A DNA stretch of 64,000 nt from Pyrrhoderma lamaoense (lineage: Eukaryota > Basidiomycota > Agaricomycetes > Hymenochaetales > Hymenochaetaceae), in assembly GCA_002794735.1 (NCBI GenBank), contig NBAZ01000005.1, forward strand, positions 1,240,001 through 1,304,000, given 5' to 3'. This document shows, piece after piece, positions 1-13,400 of this stretch. The notes under the pieces were generated by a model. That model did no database searches and was not told the DNA's origin. It saw only the letters and a program-made list of their open reading frames with translations. Both the position numbers and the translations under genes were made by a program. Position 1 is the first letter of the stretch. The number at the start of each line of letters is the position of its first letter.

Positions 1-2260
1 AACGCACAACTTCAAAGCAAACTCTCCCGGGATGTTGACACGAAGATCGCGAAACGTCAGCGTGAGTACTATCTGATGGAGCAGCTGAAAGGTATCAAGA
101 AGGAGTTAGGCATGGAATCGGACGGGAAGGATAAGCTCATTGAGAAATTCAAGGAACGTGCGAATTCATTGAAGATGCCCGAAGGCGTTCGCAAGGTATT
201 CGACGAAGAACTTAACAAGCTTATGCATCTGGAACCTGCGGCTTCTGAAGCAAACGTCACCCGCAACTACCTTGATTGGCTTACTCAGGTAAAGGAGATA
301 ATAGTAGATTATGGAACAATAGTAATATGCTAATTTTCCGATCCTGTTTTTCCATAGATTCCATGGGGTGTTCATTCAAAAGAGAATTACTCAATTGCCC
401 ATGCAATGAAAGTTCTTGATGAAGATCACTATGGGTTGAAGGATGTCAAAGACCGAATTCTTGAATTCTTAGCAGTCGGGAAGTTGCGAGGTACCGTTGA
501 GGGCAAAATCCTTTGTTTCGTTGGACCTCCTGGTGTTGGAAAGACATCTATCGGAAAGTCTATTGCACGTGCTCTGAATCGACAATTCTTCCGATTCTCA
601 GTCGGAGGTTTGACTGACATTGCGGAAATTAAGGGCCATCGTAGGACATACGTTGGTGCACTTCCAAGTAAAATCATTCAAGCTCTGAAGCGTGTCGGAA
701 CGGAGAATCCACTTATTCTTATTGATGAGGTGGATAAAATTGGAAAGGGATACAATGGAGATCCAGCAAGTGCTCTTCTTGAAATGTTAGACCCAGAACA
801 GAACTCAGCTTTCTTGGATCACTAGTGAGTCCTCAACGAATTGAAATGCTTTAACGGATAATTAATATTTTTTAGTATGGATGTTCCTATCGACCTTTCC
901 CGTGTCCTTTTCGTTTGCACTGCAAATGTGCTTGACACTATTCCTGCCCCCTTACTCGACCGTATGGAAGTTATGGAAGTTAGTGGCTATGTAACAGAAG
1001 AGAAAGAGGTCATTGCGGACAAGTACTTGAGCCCTCAGGCTAAGGAGGCTTCTGGTTTGAAAGATGCTGATGTACAACTTGATCCTGCCGCCGTAGAGGC
1101 CCTCATCAGACAATACTGTCGTGAAAGTGGTGTCCGAAACCTAAAAAAGCATATTGATAAGGTAATTCTCATGCTTCCCAAATTAACGCATCCTCATATT
1201 GATATCTTCTTTCTTAGATTTATCGTAAAGCAGCGCTTAATATTGTGAGAGAACTTGGTGAAGACGTCTTCCCCGAACCTAAGCCTGAAGTTGAAGCGAC
1301 TACTGCGGAAACTGAAACTAGCACTGCTGAAACACAGGAACCGGCAAGTAACGAGCCAAAAGAAACATCATCGAGTGATACAGAGACTCCAAAAGAACAA
1401 GAGAATGCTGTGACTACGGAAGAGCGAAAGCCTTTGAAGGTCCCAGAAACTGTGCACATCCGTATCACTCCGGAGAATCTCAAGGATTATGTTGGTCCTC
1501 CAGTCTATCATAAGGATAGGTTGTATGGATTTGCACCTCCACCCGGTGTAAGCAGTGGTCTTGGTTACCTTGGTAATGGTTCTGGCGCTCTCATGCCTAT
1601 TGAAGCTACAGTGAGTTTTAACGTTATAGTTTTGATTAAAAGGTGTTGTTTACTGATATCCACGAAAGAGTATGCCTGGCAAAGGGAGCCTTCAATTAAC
1701 AGGAAAGCTTGGCGAGGTTATTCGGGAGAGTGCCCAAATCGCACTTAGCTGGGTTAAGAGTCATGCATATGAACTAGGAATCACGGAAACGCCTAAAGAG
1801 CAGTTTATGACGGATATTGATGTGCATGTACACATGCCTGAAGGTAGCATTGGAAAAGAAGGTCCCAGCGCGGGTACGGCTCTTCTAACGGCGTTCGTTT
1901 CGTTATTCACAAAAACGAGGGTCCACCCTGATATCGGTAAGTCACTCTATGACTTACAACTATTCATCTGAATTTGAACTGATTGCATATACACCTCTAG
2001 CTATGACTGGAGAAATCTCGCTTGTGGGCCAAGTTCTACCCGTCGGTGGGCTAAAGGAGAAAATCCTTGCTGCTCATCGGGCAGGAATCAAGACAATTAT
2101 CGCTCCTGAAGCAAACAGAATGGATATTGAAGAGAATGTACCAGAGAGTGTGAAGACAGGAATTCGCTTCGTATATGTAGAGCATGTAACTGAAGTTCTT
2201 CATGAAGTCTTCCGTGGAGAGCCCGTCACTGAGAGGTGGAAGGACACGCTTTCATTATAA
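1..2260 (+). CDS. PIM1: Lon protease, mitochondrial (5' end outside window)
   Basis: ATP-dependent serine protease of the mitochondrial matrix that degrades misfolded and oxidised proteins. The window opens in frame inside the coiled-coil linker ([17 protein letters not shown]). Exons as read: 1-288, 358-824, 876-1161, 1218-1610, 1669-1936 and 2001-2260; all phases fit. The AAA+ module shows Walker A (GPPGVGKTS, near 520-550) and Walker B (LILIDEVDK, near 710-740). An acidic, low-complexity insert rich in E, T and S (near 1260-1440) sits after the AAA+ lid, as in fungal mitochondrial Lon. The protease domain has the Ser/Lys dyad: Ser in EGPSAGTAL (near 1870) and Lys in [14 protein letters not shown] (near 2060-2095). 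The acceptor at 1668 is a weak AAAG, but it gives the expected protein. The N-terminal substrate domain and targeting peptide lie upstream of the window. Confidence 0.96.
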
Positions 2261-3103
2261 GTTTCTTCTGTACGACATACAAAATAATTTGTCACTCTGG
2301 TTTGTTTCTCCATCCTCTAATACCTAACACCAATAACAATAACAATAAGCAACTGGTTATTTAGCAATTAATATAAACGTATAGATCTATTCTATCTTCC
2401 TTTTTTGTCATTCTCTTCCTCCTTCACTTTTCTTCGACTATCTTCCTCACAGTTTCTACTCATACGCAATACTCCCGTTACTTCCCCTCATCCTTGCATT
2501 GCACTCGGCTTTTTCTTCGGTTGTTGGGTATCAATCAAACCTTTTCTATTTCGTAGTACTGTATTATTTTTCTGGCTATCCAGACATTTAACGCTTGTAT
2601 TCTATAGTCTCAACTCGAAATACACCCTACCCCCGTTTTCCCTAATGTGACGTAACGTGATGTGCTGAAAATCGATGTTCAGGTTATTCAGAAGCTATGT
2701 TTTTGTGTAGTGACATCAATTTCCATATTAGGCAAGTCGATATAAAGGGGGTTCGATAAATGACCGGACACCCGATTTGGTACGAAAATCAGATCTGCAT
2801 AAATCGATCAAATTAACATAGATAGTATAAAGCTATTACTAACACAGTTATTACATAATTTACATTGCAAAAAAAGCGCATTTAGCTGAGATTGTTACAT
2901 AAACAAGATCAAGTAATAGTAAATCCATCCGATCATCTTATTACATAATAACATATTATAAGTAAGTTGATCTACATTGTATGAAGATCTATCACTTAAA
3001 GTAAAAGATAGCTGATATTATGTGGATCGATTTTCATACTAAATCGGTGTCCGTCATTTATCGAACTTTAGAAGCTTATGGTTTTGTTGAACAACGTTGC
3101 GCT
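2261..3103. other. Intergenic, Lon 3' flank and ALG12 promoter
   Basis: About 840 bp with no gene recognised. The first 400 bp are pyrimidine-rich on the + strand (runs of ctt/ttc near 2395-2600), which looks like the Lon 3'UTR. The rest is AT-rich and should hold the ALG12 promoter. No clear TATA box was picked out. Confidence 0.6.
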
Positions 3104-5018
3104 ATGGATGCACTCATAGTATGTTCGGCATATCTACATGTATTCCTATCACCATATACAAAGGTTGAAGAGAGTTTTAACTTACACGCAACGCATGATG
3201 CTCTCTTCTATGGCATAAGTCCTTCATCTCTACAAAACGTATGTATGTCTCGATCACCGAGTAAAAGAACAATCGAGTTTAGATTGTATATGATGGTGTT
3301 TTGCGAATGTAGTATGATCATTTTATCTTCCCTGGAGCTGTTCCCAGGTCGTTCTTAGGAAGCATAGCGCTGGCAAAACTATCCTTGCCAATCATATATA
3401 CCTTAGAGTCATTTGATCTCGTCTTGTCGAAAGCTGATATCCAACTATGTGGTGAGTCCCATACTTACTCTCTGCTTCTATTTTATATACACAGTTCTTG
3501 AGCTAAATCGCTCATAACACTAGCTCGTCTGGCCCTGGCAACAGTAAACGCTCTTAGTCTATGCTTCCTTCGCCGAGCAGTAGGGAAACGTTTTGGTTTT
3601 CCTACAGCAGCTTTCTTTAGCTTGCTCACTACAACTCAGTTTCATCTCCCATTCTGGATGGGCCGTACTCTTCCGAATATGTTTGCGCTCCCATTCGTGA
3701 ACGTAGCTTACGCGTTACTCCTGTCTCGTCAACCTAATAGCACGCGTCCTACCCCGTTTAAGGTGAAGTTGGCGCTGGCGTTGCTTACTTTTGCGGCAGT
3801 CGTTTTTCGTGTGGAGCTTGTTATTTTGTTGGCTACGTTAGTGATTCAGACACTGTTCTCCCGCTGGCTGAGCTTCTGGAGCCTTTTCAAGACTGGAATT
3901 TTATCTGGACTCCTTTCTGTCGGTAAGCTTTTAAACATTACCATCAACTTGTATTATAACGCGAAAAATTTGATACTATGTGCTTTCAGCCATCACTACC
4001 ATAGTCGATACCATTTTCTGGCGCTCTCAAACTCCTCTGTGGCCGGAACTACACTCACTATTATTCAACGTCTATCATGGAAATGCATCACAGTGGGGGA
4101 CTCTACCTGCCCATACATACTTTACTTCCTTCCTTCCTAAATTACTACTCACTGCGTTTCCCCTTTCAATACTCGGTTTTCTGGTTGACTCTCGCATTCG
4201 CGGTCTGTTAATAAGTGCAATTGTATTTATCACTGGAATGAGTGCTCTGGGACATAAAGAATGGCGGTTCATCGTCTACTGTGTTCCCGTCGCTAACATT
4301 GCTGCAGGAAGAGGCTGCTCTTGGCTGTCCGTAATCTTCCTTTCCACCTGAAAATAATTAATAGGACAAAGCTTAATAACCTCTTTTGGTTTTGACTTTT
4401 ACCCTAATCCACAGAATTAGGCAACGAATACGTCCCCTGGTTGGGAAACTGCTCTTCTTATCCGTATTGGGGTGCATAGTTATAAATGTGTTGATCACTG
4501 CAATCTTGACACAGGTATCTATGCATAACTATCCAGGAGGTGTTGCACTTTCTCGCTTCAACCAACTTTACAATGCCAAGAGAATTGTGGGTAACATTTA
4601 ATATTTCTAACTATGTAACATACAAGTATTGACTTAAGGGGTGGAAAAAATCCATTTAGTACATGTTCACATCTCAAATCTCGCAGCCCAGACCGGAGCT
4701 TCTCTTTTTCTACAAGTACACGCACCTCCGTACCCTTCTTCCATCTCATCGTCATCCAAACAATCGGGCAGTAGTAACAACAAACACAGCCATGCTTGGA
4801 TATACGACAAAAGGGAAAACCTTTCTCCTGCAGATATAATTTCCCCCGATTCCGGATTCACACACGCCATCGTCGAAGTCGAAAATTCTCAAATAAGTGC
4901 TTTCCTTTCTAATCCCGGATGGAGGAAGGTCGAATGTATCGATGCTTTGATAGATTCCTGCTCCATAAAGGAGGAAAGGCGCCAAGTGGAGGGTTATGGG
5001 AACGAATTCCAAGATTAG
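3104..5018 (+). CDS. ALG12: Dolichyl-P-Man alpha-1,6-mannosyltransferase ALG12
   Basis: ER multi-pass glycosyltransferase (GT22) that adds the eighth mannose to the lipid-linked N-glycan precursor. The family signature near the N-terminus is clear (SPYTKVEESFNLHATHD, then YDHFIFPGAVPRSFLG). Later come LGHKEWRF, NYPGGVAL and the C-terminal AAQTGASLFLQV followed by WIYDKRE. Exons: 3104-3238, 3313-3451, 3523-3922, 3990-about 4326, 4415-4590 and 4639-5018. The fourth donor is uncertain: GTAATC at 4331 is the better-looking site but leaves the wrong phase, while GTCCGT at 4327 fits. Hydrophobic segments alternate along exons 2-5 as expected for a polytopic protein. The start is the ATG that gives MDALIVCSAY, matching the usual ALG12 start. 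The gene converges on the minus-strand gene at 5925. Confidence 0.93.
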
Positions 5019-5924
5019 AATTCGTTTATACTGAAAAATTATGTATATTCGAGAGGATCTGATCTATAGATGGGTAGTATTTCGATACTTAACCACTATT
5101 TCAGGGTTTCGCGCATAATCACTTGCTCTTTTATTTTAAAAAAAGTGTATATTGTCTTGTAAGCATGTGAAACCCTATATAACCGACTTAATTTTATACA
5201 TGATAAATATTGCGTGCAATTTACGTCGAATGTAAAAACTTCAAAGAACAAAGAATTTAAGAGAAATGGTATTGCATAGTGTCTAGCCAATAGATATTAG
5301 GCTATAAAAAAGCAGGTATAAGTACATTCATCGTGGTACATGAGTAGTAAAAGGGAGGGAGAAAAGGCATATTTGTAAGCACATAAAAAGTATCAGTAAA
5401 AAGTGAAAGAGAAACATGGCAAAAAGGATGATGAAAGAATGGAAGGGCAAGTTCAAAGTGCGTGCAGATCAACAGGAAGATTGAAAAAGCAGAAGTCTAA
5501 AATTTATGAAGGACAGCCACAAGAAATAGTTGATAGAGGAAAGCGATAGATCCGGAGATATGAATGAGATGACGATGAAATGAAGAAGCACTAGAACTGA
5601 GCTGGGGTGTTGGGTAAAAAGAGTAAAGGCCTGCATATATATATGATGAAACGAGATCGGTATGAAAAATATCATAAACCATATAAACAGGGACCAATGA
5701 ACATATAGATAATTTACACAACATGAAAAAGAGACGACAAAAAGGACAGATGAAGAGTTGTAAGAAGGACGAAAATTGATGTATGGAAGTATATCAGTCA
5801 TTAGTCCCAAACAAAGCAATGTCAAAAGATAATTCATGCACTGTTGAACAGGTTGAAGAGAGAGAAATAGAAAAAAATCGGAATTATTAAAAAATCAGAA
5901 ACCGATGCGTAGGTATGTAGACTT
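5019..5924. other. Convergent intergenic region, purine-rich on +
   Basis: No gene is supported. From about 5340 to 5900 the + strand is strongly purine-rich (gggaggga, aaagagaa), so the transcript of the minus-strand gene would have a pyrimidine-rich 3'UTR here. Small ORFs on both strands have no domain content. Confidence 0.6.
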
Positions 5925-8872
5925 TTAGGTAGGCCATCCACGAGCCATCCGTGCTGCTCCACCACCTACTCTTCCGATGAAGGACCATACGCCAGCAGCA
6001 CCGTCTTGTACAAAGCCCTCTCCAACAGGATACATGGTGTTGAACTCAGACCACGCTGCACGGTCGTAGTAAGTCGGGCCACCAGGGATGGTATATTGAT
6101 GATGCATATATGGTCCAACCAGTACACCTGCAGCAACAACACATACTCCGAGGAACATAGCTGATTGAGTGACAGCAGCTGCCAGTGGCCTCTCTGCTTC
6201 CGCGCTCCCGCCATCTTTACCATACACAAACGTGTTGTAGATGTTATAAAATCGGCTCTTTCTTCGGCCGCCAGAGGAAGATTCTGACGTCGCTGTTGAG
6301 CGTTCCGAACGTGGGCGCCCCGTTTTTGATGACATCTCTAAGACTTTCTCAATTGCAAGACATTCAAATCCCATTTCCTCCTTCAGTGCAGCCCATTCTT
6401 CCAGAGCATCCTCAGAAATACCGTTTGGCATTGGAGATAGAGGTACATCCATGCCCCTGTGCCATTTACGGATGGCCTCTGAAGCGATATGCATGTCGTG
6501 TTGTTCTTGAGTTTCTCGTTTAAGATCCTTCCCACTCTCTGTATAAGAAGGAGGGAGGTCACGGCCGGAACGATTTGCAGTCGAAGTTGAAGCCACTGAT
6601 TCGTTAGGATCCTCAAAAGGCAATTCAGTTTGAATGTCCATCTCAACTTTGGCGACTGGTAGAGGGGGCGGGATGGGATCAGTTTGAACCGACGAGGAAT
6701 CAACTTGGATTTGCATTGTTTGCGCTCCAGATGTAAATACAGCTTTCTTTGGCTCAGGATCTGTCTGAGTTGTGCGCGATTCGAGGAATCCTGATGCTTC
6801 GTATTGTGTGTATGCATCTGAATAGCTCTTCACATCCTCGAACTGGATCGTGTCCAATGCCTTTGCGCTTTTTCCGTGTCTCTGTAGAATTGTTAATTTA
6901 TTAGTTGTTTGATCTGAGGTACTATAATTTATTATAAATTACAACTGACCTTCTTGGTTCGTCGAGTAATGATGGTTTGGACAACATCCTCGTTCTCAGT
7001 CCCACTTCCACTATCACTAACCACTGTTTCATCTTCATCTTCACTTTCATCCCCACTAGGCCATTTTCCTTTCATACGTGCTAACTCTGAGCCAAAAGTC
7101 TTACTGAGACTATCTCTCTGTGTAGCACTCATCTTCTCAGGTTGGGCTTTCGCTCGTAACTCATCCATGTCAAAGCGCATGCGATCAATTGTCTCTTTAA
7201 GCAGCATGTTCTCTTGCTTTTGTTCATCAAGCTGGGCTTGTGCCTCACGAGCCATGGTGAGTTGAGCTTCGAGAGACTGGATGTCTTTCTCTAGTTGTTC
7301 TTGTTGTAACTGCCACTTGTCTATTTCATCGCCATGCAGCGAGATTTTTTCAATCGAATCACGATATTGTTCATCACGAGTACGAAGAGCGTTTCTGAGA
7401 CTTTCGGCTTCAGCTATTAGTGATAATAGTCAGTAAGAATGTTGATTAGATAGCTGCAAGTAGACGTACTGCACTGTTCCTGATATTGCTTTTGTAAACT
7501 TTGGTATGAATTCTTGGCGATATCTAAGGCTCTCTGAGTTTTTGCGATTTCACTTTCTAGTGCTTGGATTTGATGTATGTATTTAGTTTCTTTTGCACGC
7601 AACTCCTTCTCCTCTCTCTTTGACAAGCTGAGTTCGCTCTTTGTCTCTTCAAGTAGGATCTCCAGTCGCTCCAACTCGGCTTCATGTTCCGTAATTTTTA
7701 TTTGTAGTATCCTGTCTTGCTCTGCCACACGCCTTTGAAGGTCTTCATTTGTTCGCCTCAGTAGCTCTTCTCGTTCAAGCGCAGCGCGGTTCTGATCAAG
7801 CATGATGGACATTGTTGGATCATCAACTTCGTCGTCTTCAGAATCGGAGGCGGAAGCTGCATTCCTGCGTGATTTGCGGTCAAACAAGCCCTCCAAATCG
7901 TATTCGATACGAGACCTTTCATTCGGAGACATGATTCCATCAACACTGGCACTTAAACTGTGTTTGCGATTGTTAGAGCGAGCGCGAGATGGTGGGCGAA
8001 TAGGAGCTGATGGAGCCCATATCTCGGATTGCGAACCACGTGGAGAAGCTGGAGTGGAGGGCCCACGAGAACGGGAGGCTCGTGAGCCGGGTCTGGAAGG
8101 CGTTTGCTTAGGAAGAAATAAATTTAAGTACTTTTTCTTTTCTCAATTAGAACAATGAACACAAACCTCAGTGTCGCTTGTATTATGACCATAATTTCCT
8201 GCATCACTTCTCCTTCTCCCAGAAGGAACTGGTCGCTTAGAGTTCCAACTAGAAGGAGCAGCTGTGGTTCGTAAAGGTGCCGTTCGCTGCCGCCTATTAC
8301 TATCAAAAGGCGAGTCCGGAACGCGTCCTGGCTTGGGAGGTATGGGAGGTGGCCCACGACTAGACGAGCGCGAAGACGGCCCGCTGCTTTTTAATCCGTC
8401 TGGGTCATCTTCTGAGTCGGGACTCGCATCGCCAGTGTCTACAAGTACAATTTCTTCATCTGAAGACCCCTCGTCACTGGTACTTGAGATTAAATTAGAA
8501 GACGACGCGGATGCATTGCTATTCGCAGTTAAGGCTCGTAGAAATCCAAGCAATATACTGGGAGTAACTTCAAGGCCAGGATTAGCAGCCACAAGTTCGT
8601 CGAGTTTTTCTTCTTCCTCATCTGTGAGAAGGCGCATGCCATCGTGGTGCTCGCCAAAAATTCTGATAACGTCCACCAAGGCACTCGCGGGTACGGCTGG
8701 CTCGCCATTATCATTCTCCTGAGACTGGTGGTGGGTGGTAAAAAGGTCATAAAGTTCAGCTTCAAGGTCAGCGACGGAGTCGCGATTTCTGTTGTTAGAA
8801 TTCGCCTGCAAACGCGTGATGTTGTTAATAGATTATATACAGATAATCTCGAAGAGTAAAATGACAAACCAT
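5925..8872 (-). CDS. Coiled-coil, C-terminally membrane-anchored protein (KASH/SPB linker candidate)
   Basis: Five exons on the minus strand: 8872-8870, 8805-8167, 8106-7470, 7413-6950 and 6881-5925, giving 899 residues with all phases consistent. The first exon is only the ATG. The N-terminal ~90 residues (VADLEAELYDLFTT, then LLTDEEEEKLDELV) look like an EF-hand-like helical domain. A Ser/Arg/Pro-rich linker follows, then about 250 residues of heptad-like coiled coil (exons 3-4). Near the C-terminus one hydrophobic segment (SAMFLGVCVVAAGVLVGPY) precedes about 60 residues ending GWPT. Helical N-domain, long coiled coil, single C-terminal membrane segment and short lumenal tail is the layout of fission-yeast Kms-type LINC proteins tying microtubule ends to the nuclear envelope. 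That role is inference; no canonical PPPX end is present. It could instead be another tail-anchored tether. Confidence 0.85.
8806..8869 (-). other. Intron directly after the start codon
   Basis: A 64-bp GT...CAG intron separates the ATG (8872-8870) from the second codon (GCG, from 8805). The frame upstream of 8805 offers only a TTG as an apparent start, so the intron supplies the only ATG that joins the EF-hand-like N-terminus. Confidence 0.75.
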
Positions 8873-10459
8873 TTCAATTTACATGTGTGTGTGATGATGA
8901 TAAAATAAGTGTTGGAAGGAGAGTAGTTATATGAGAAAAGTGTGGTTAGGGGTGTGTGGTTTTCGAAGAACGCGTTTTACCTGCCGACCACACGTTTGAC
9001 GCGTGAAAACGAACCAAAAACGTGGCTTTGTATTTACCTCACATCCAAATGCGAAAGCGAGCTGATTTATAACAGCGGTATGTGACAGTTTCTACGCTAG
9101 GAGATTTTTTAGACAGCAAAGGCTAATGACCTTTGTTCTGCTACGTTCTACTCACTATCTGCTAAATCTTAAAATAATTCTAACTTTTCTCTTCAGTCGG
9201 TTTAGGAAAAGCATCTGTGTCGATGATCGGCACTAGGACATAAAAAGTTAAAATATTAGTAAGCAATCCTCATTTGTTCGTACTAAACCTTGTGGCGTCT
9301 TCAGAGTTGATTGTTTGAAAAAATATAATGAAGCTCAGATTTGTACAAAGAAGATGGAAGAACAATTAAGTTATAATCAAAGTTTCTAACCATTGATTTA
9401 TGTACAGCTAAATTGATACGTTATAGATGTTGCAATCAGTGATACTGTCCCTTGTCTTCTACATGAACTTCATTGGCGGTTATGCCTACCATGACTGATT
9501 GACGTGTAGCGACCTTTGTCAGAAGCGACTATATTCGTGCTTGGAGTGGTCTATTGATTACGTATCAGTAAAGGACCTGTTTATTATATGTACGTCTGTT
9601 ACTTGAACTCTATATCAGACCGATCCCCAGACATGCTTCAACTATCAATGGAGAGCAATGAAAATAGTGTTGTCCATATTAAAATGCTATCATTGTAATG
9701 TACACTTGAGACAATGTGCTAAGACGGTGTTTGATCTTGACATCGTTCCGTGATAAGTCCCGTGAAAAGTAATCTTGTGACTAGTAGCTATGCGTAAATT
9801 TCATAATGTCATGTTCATTCAGGAGTTATACGTATGGTATTAATTCCAATAATGGTGGTGGAGTTTAGTCAGTTGGTACCTTTCATACAAATCTACTTTA
9901 ATCAATCAAATGATTCAAGGCTTCTTTCTTCTTCTCGAGAGAGTACAAAACCAAAATATCATTATGACTAGAATATTTCGGATGCGATGAGAATGAGTTG
10001 AGTCAGATATGTTCTTGTGAGTAAGCAAGAATATATGAATTGACTCCGCCTACTTTGTATGCAGAGATATTAGATGGATTTTATATGTTGTTCAGACTTG
10101 GAGAAAGGGAACCATCGCGATGATGGCGCAGCTTTTTCTGTCCAGATATAAGCACTGGCACAGCCAAAACTTATTTGCACAGTTTGAAAGAAGAAAAAAG
10201 GGACTAAAAATAAAAAATAATCATAATGAAACAAATTTATGTGGCAATACCATAAAAGGTGGTTACCGGATACGCGGCCATCCCTGCCGATACCGCGCGA
10301 CCCCTCGGCATTAGCTCATAAACAACTTGCACAACTACTGCGGTTTCCGCTTTCATTACATTATTCTTCTCCCTCTTCGTCCTCTCTCTGTTCCCCCTCT
10401 GCCATTTTTTATTCTTTTGTTACTTTAACCTCTGGACTAGCATACTGTCGTAAAAACCT
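8873..10459. promoter_or_regulatory. Divergent promoter region
   Basis: About 1.6 kb lies between the divergent minus-strand coiled-coil gene and the plus-strand Zn2Cys6 factor. ACGCGT-type sequence occurs twice near 8970-9003 (gaacgcgttt and gacgcgtgaa), close to the minus-strand start; this is an MluI/MBF-like box. The stretch 10370-10460 before the factor is pyrimidine-rich, common at fungal transcription starts. No coding potential seen. Confidence 0.5.
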
Positions 10460-13400
10460 ATGTCTTCTGGTGAAGAAGATACTCATGATGGTGACCAAGG
10501 CCTTGGTCAAGAGTTCAAGAAGCGGCGCATTCAACGAGCATGCGATACCTGTCGGAGAAAAAAGAGTATGTTTTATTTTCAGGTTTTCTCTTTTCAATGT
10601 TTTACTAATGTCATGCTGATCCACAGTACGCTGTACGTAACTGATAAACGGCTCATTGAATGGCTACTAAGCTCCTTAAACAGGCGATGGAGGACAAATG
10701 CCTGGTAATCGTTGTTCTAATTGCTCGGCTTATAACCTCGACTGTACATACGTTGAAGCGGCGAAGGTATGTTTCCCGTTGTAGATAAGTGGATTGCCTT
10801 GAATTTGTTATCCACACGCAGAAACGGGGTCCTCCCAAAGGGTATGTTAACTCAGTATTCAAGTTTGTTTAAATTTCGAACCATATGTAGGTATGTAGAA
10901 AGCCTAGAAAATAGATTAGAGAACATGGAAAAACTTTTGCAAAAGGTATCTTTTATATCTGTATGTATGAGAAGAGGACACTTTCCTTATGTATGGATTT
11001 TCAAGTTGTGTCCAGATGCCGATTTTACACAGGAACTAGGCCCGCACATCGACAGGGAGAATTGGTCTTCTGGACGAGGTTTGGACGTTATGCCTTCTGG
11101 CGATAATCGTCAAGGGGATATTCGAAGGCGAAATCTTGCTCGGATGATTGTTCCATCTGGAGCGCCGCTCTCTGGGGATCCTGCTGTTGGTGGCTATAAC
11201 GATGAGGATCTTGTCCCAAGTGAAGATGAACTTGGTCCAGGGACACTTGCTGAAGGACTGAAAAGACTTGCTGTTGACCCGTTAGACCGTCGGTTTCATG
11301 GTAAATCGAGCGGGGTAATGCTTGTGCAGGCTGCAATGAATTTGAAACAAGAATACTCTGGGACTGAAGTTCGCAAGTCCAGTGTCTGTTCTCCTAATCG
11401 CCGAGCAGAATTCTGGTCCCCCCATCCAGTAAGAATCATATTTCGGTTTATCCGTTAGAAAATTCGGTCCATATGACTGACTTCCTTTACTCAATGGCTC
11501 ATAGTGGGAAATTATCTCTATGGAATGTGTAGTACAATATCATTATCCTCCAGACGACCTACTATCCGTTCTTGTCGACAACTATTTTCAGCATCTGAAT
11601 CCTTATCTTCCTCTGTTGCACCGCCCATCATTTGAGCGCGCCCTTGCTGATCGGCGCCACCACACGGATATTGGTTTCGGCTCGGTGGTGATGCTTGTAT
11701 GTTCCATTGGTGCAAGGTGGTCTGACGATCATAGGTGCTTGCTTGAAGGAGCATCGGCGCATTCTGCTGGTTGGAAATGGTTCGATCAGGTTCAAGTTCA
11801 TCGTAAATCTTTCATGGGGCCACCCAGGTTATATGATCTACAAATCTATGCTGTAAGTGTGAAACGCTGAGGAATATAACCTGCGAATGTAAAACGCTAA
11901 ATCTACGATATCATCGGTTTTTCTAGCTATCATCACTCTTCCTCCAGTATTCCTCTTCTCCACAATCATCATGGACGATGGTGGGTATCGGTTTGAGACT
12001 CGCCCAGGACGTTGGTGCACATCGGCGAAAAGTATACAACGCACCATTAAGTGTGGAATCCGAGCTTTGGAAACGTGCCTTTTGGTAAGTATTACGCCAC
12101 TTTTTTTAATAATCATACTCAGAGTCTTACCATAATATTTATTTCTTCAAGGGTACTGGTCTCACTAGATAGATTTGGAAGTGCTGCCCTTGGGAGACCA
12201 TGTGCTATTCAAGACGAAGAGTGCGCTTTTTGACTTTGTACATAGTACAAAAACTCACTTTCATACAGCTTTGATCTTGAACTGCCTCTGGAAGTGGATG
12301 ATGAGTACTGGGAACATCCAGATCCAGCAAAGGCATTTAAACAGCCTCCCGGTGTTCATTGCTCAATATCATTCTTTATCAGTTTCTTGAAACTGAATCA
12401 AATTTTAGCTTTTGCGTTACGAACTATTGTGAGTATTACTATTCTCATTACAGGCGGATTATTCTCAATAACAGCGTCAGTATTCAATCAACAAATCAAA
12501 AATCTTACTTGGGTTCGTTGGGCCCCAGTGGGAGCAACACATAGTCGCTGAATTAGATAGCGCGTTAAATAAATGGATTGATACTGTCCCGGATCATCGT
12601 GGGTTTATATGTTCAGGTTTTAGATATGACAATACTGACTCAAGCCACATCTAGTGCGATGGGATCCTCATAGGGAAAAATCATTGCACTTTAATCAGTC
12701 CGCAACTCTCTATGCAACTTATTATCATCTACAAATTCTTATACATCGACCTTTCATTCCTTCCCCTCGAAAGCCTTCTCCCTTAGCTTTCCCATCCTTA
12801 GCGATTTGTACAAATGCCGCTCGCTCATGTAGTCACGTTACGGACATTTGCCGCCGACGCGGAGTGCTTCCACTTCCACAGATGCAGATTGCGGCGTTCT
12901 CCTCTGGAATAGTTCTACTTCTCAACATCTGGGGTGCGAAGAAGGCGGGAACCTATGTAGATACCGAAAAGCAAATGTCAGATGTGAGGAAATGCATGAA
13001 TGTTCTTAGATCCATAGAGGGACGGTGAGGTGTTCTTTACTTAATACGATAAATCAGTTGTGCTTATAATATCTGGATGTGGATATAACAGATTCATATC
13101 AGCCGGGAGATTATGGGATATTCTCAATGAGCTGGCTTGTGCGGGAGATATCCCATTAGACAAGGCTACACCACCTCCTAATAATAAACGAGAACGTGGG
13201 AGTGATAGTCCGATATCTAATGAGTCGAGTCCGTCACCATCACAAGTTCCTACACAGGACGGGGTTCGCCCTGTTGCGGGGCGTCGTGCACTTGGCTCGT
13301 TCTCCACTGGTTTCTCAGCTCGCGCCGCCGCGTCGTCTGGCTTACCATATGATACTGAACAGCTTTCGCGTGCAAATCCAGAGCTGGTACCCAGCATGCA

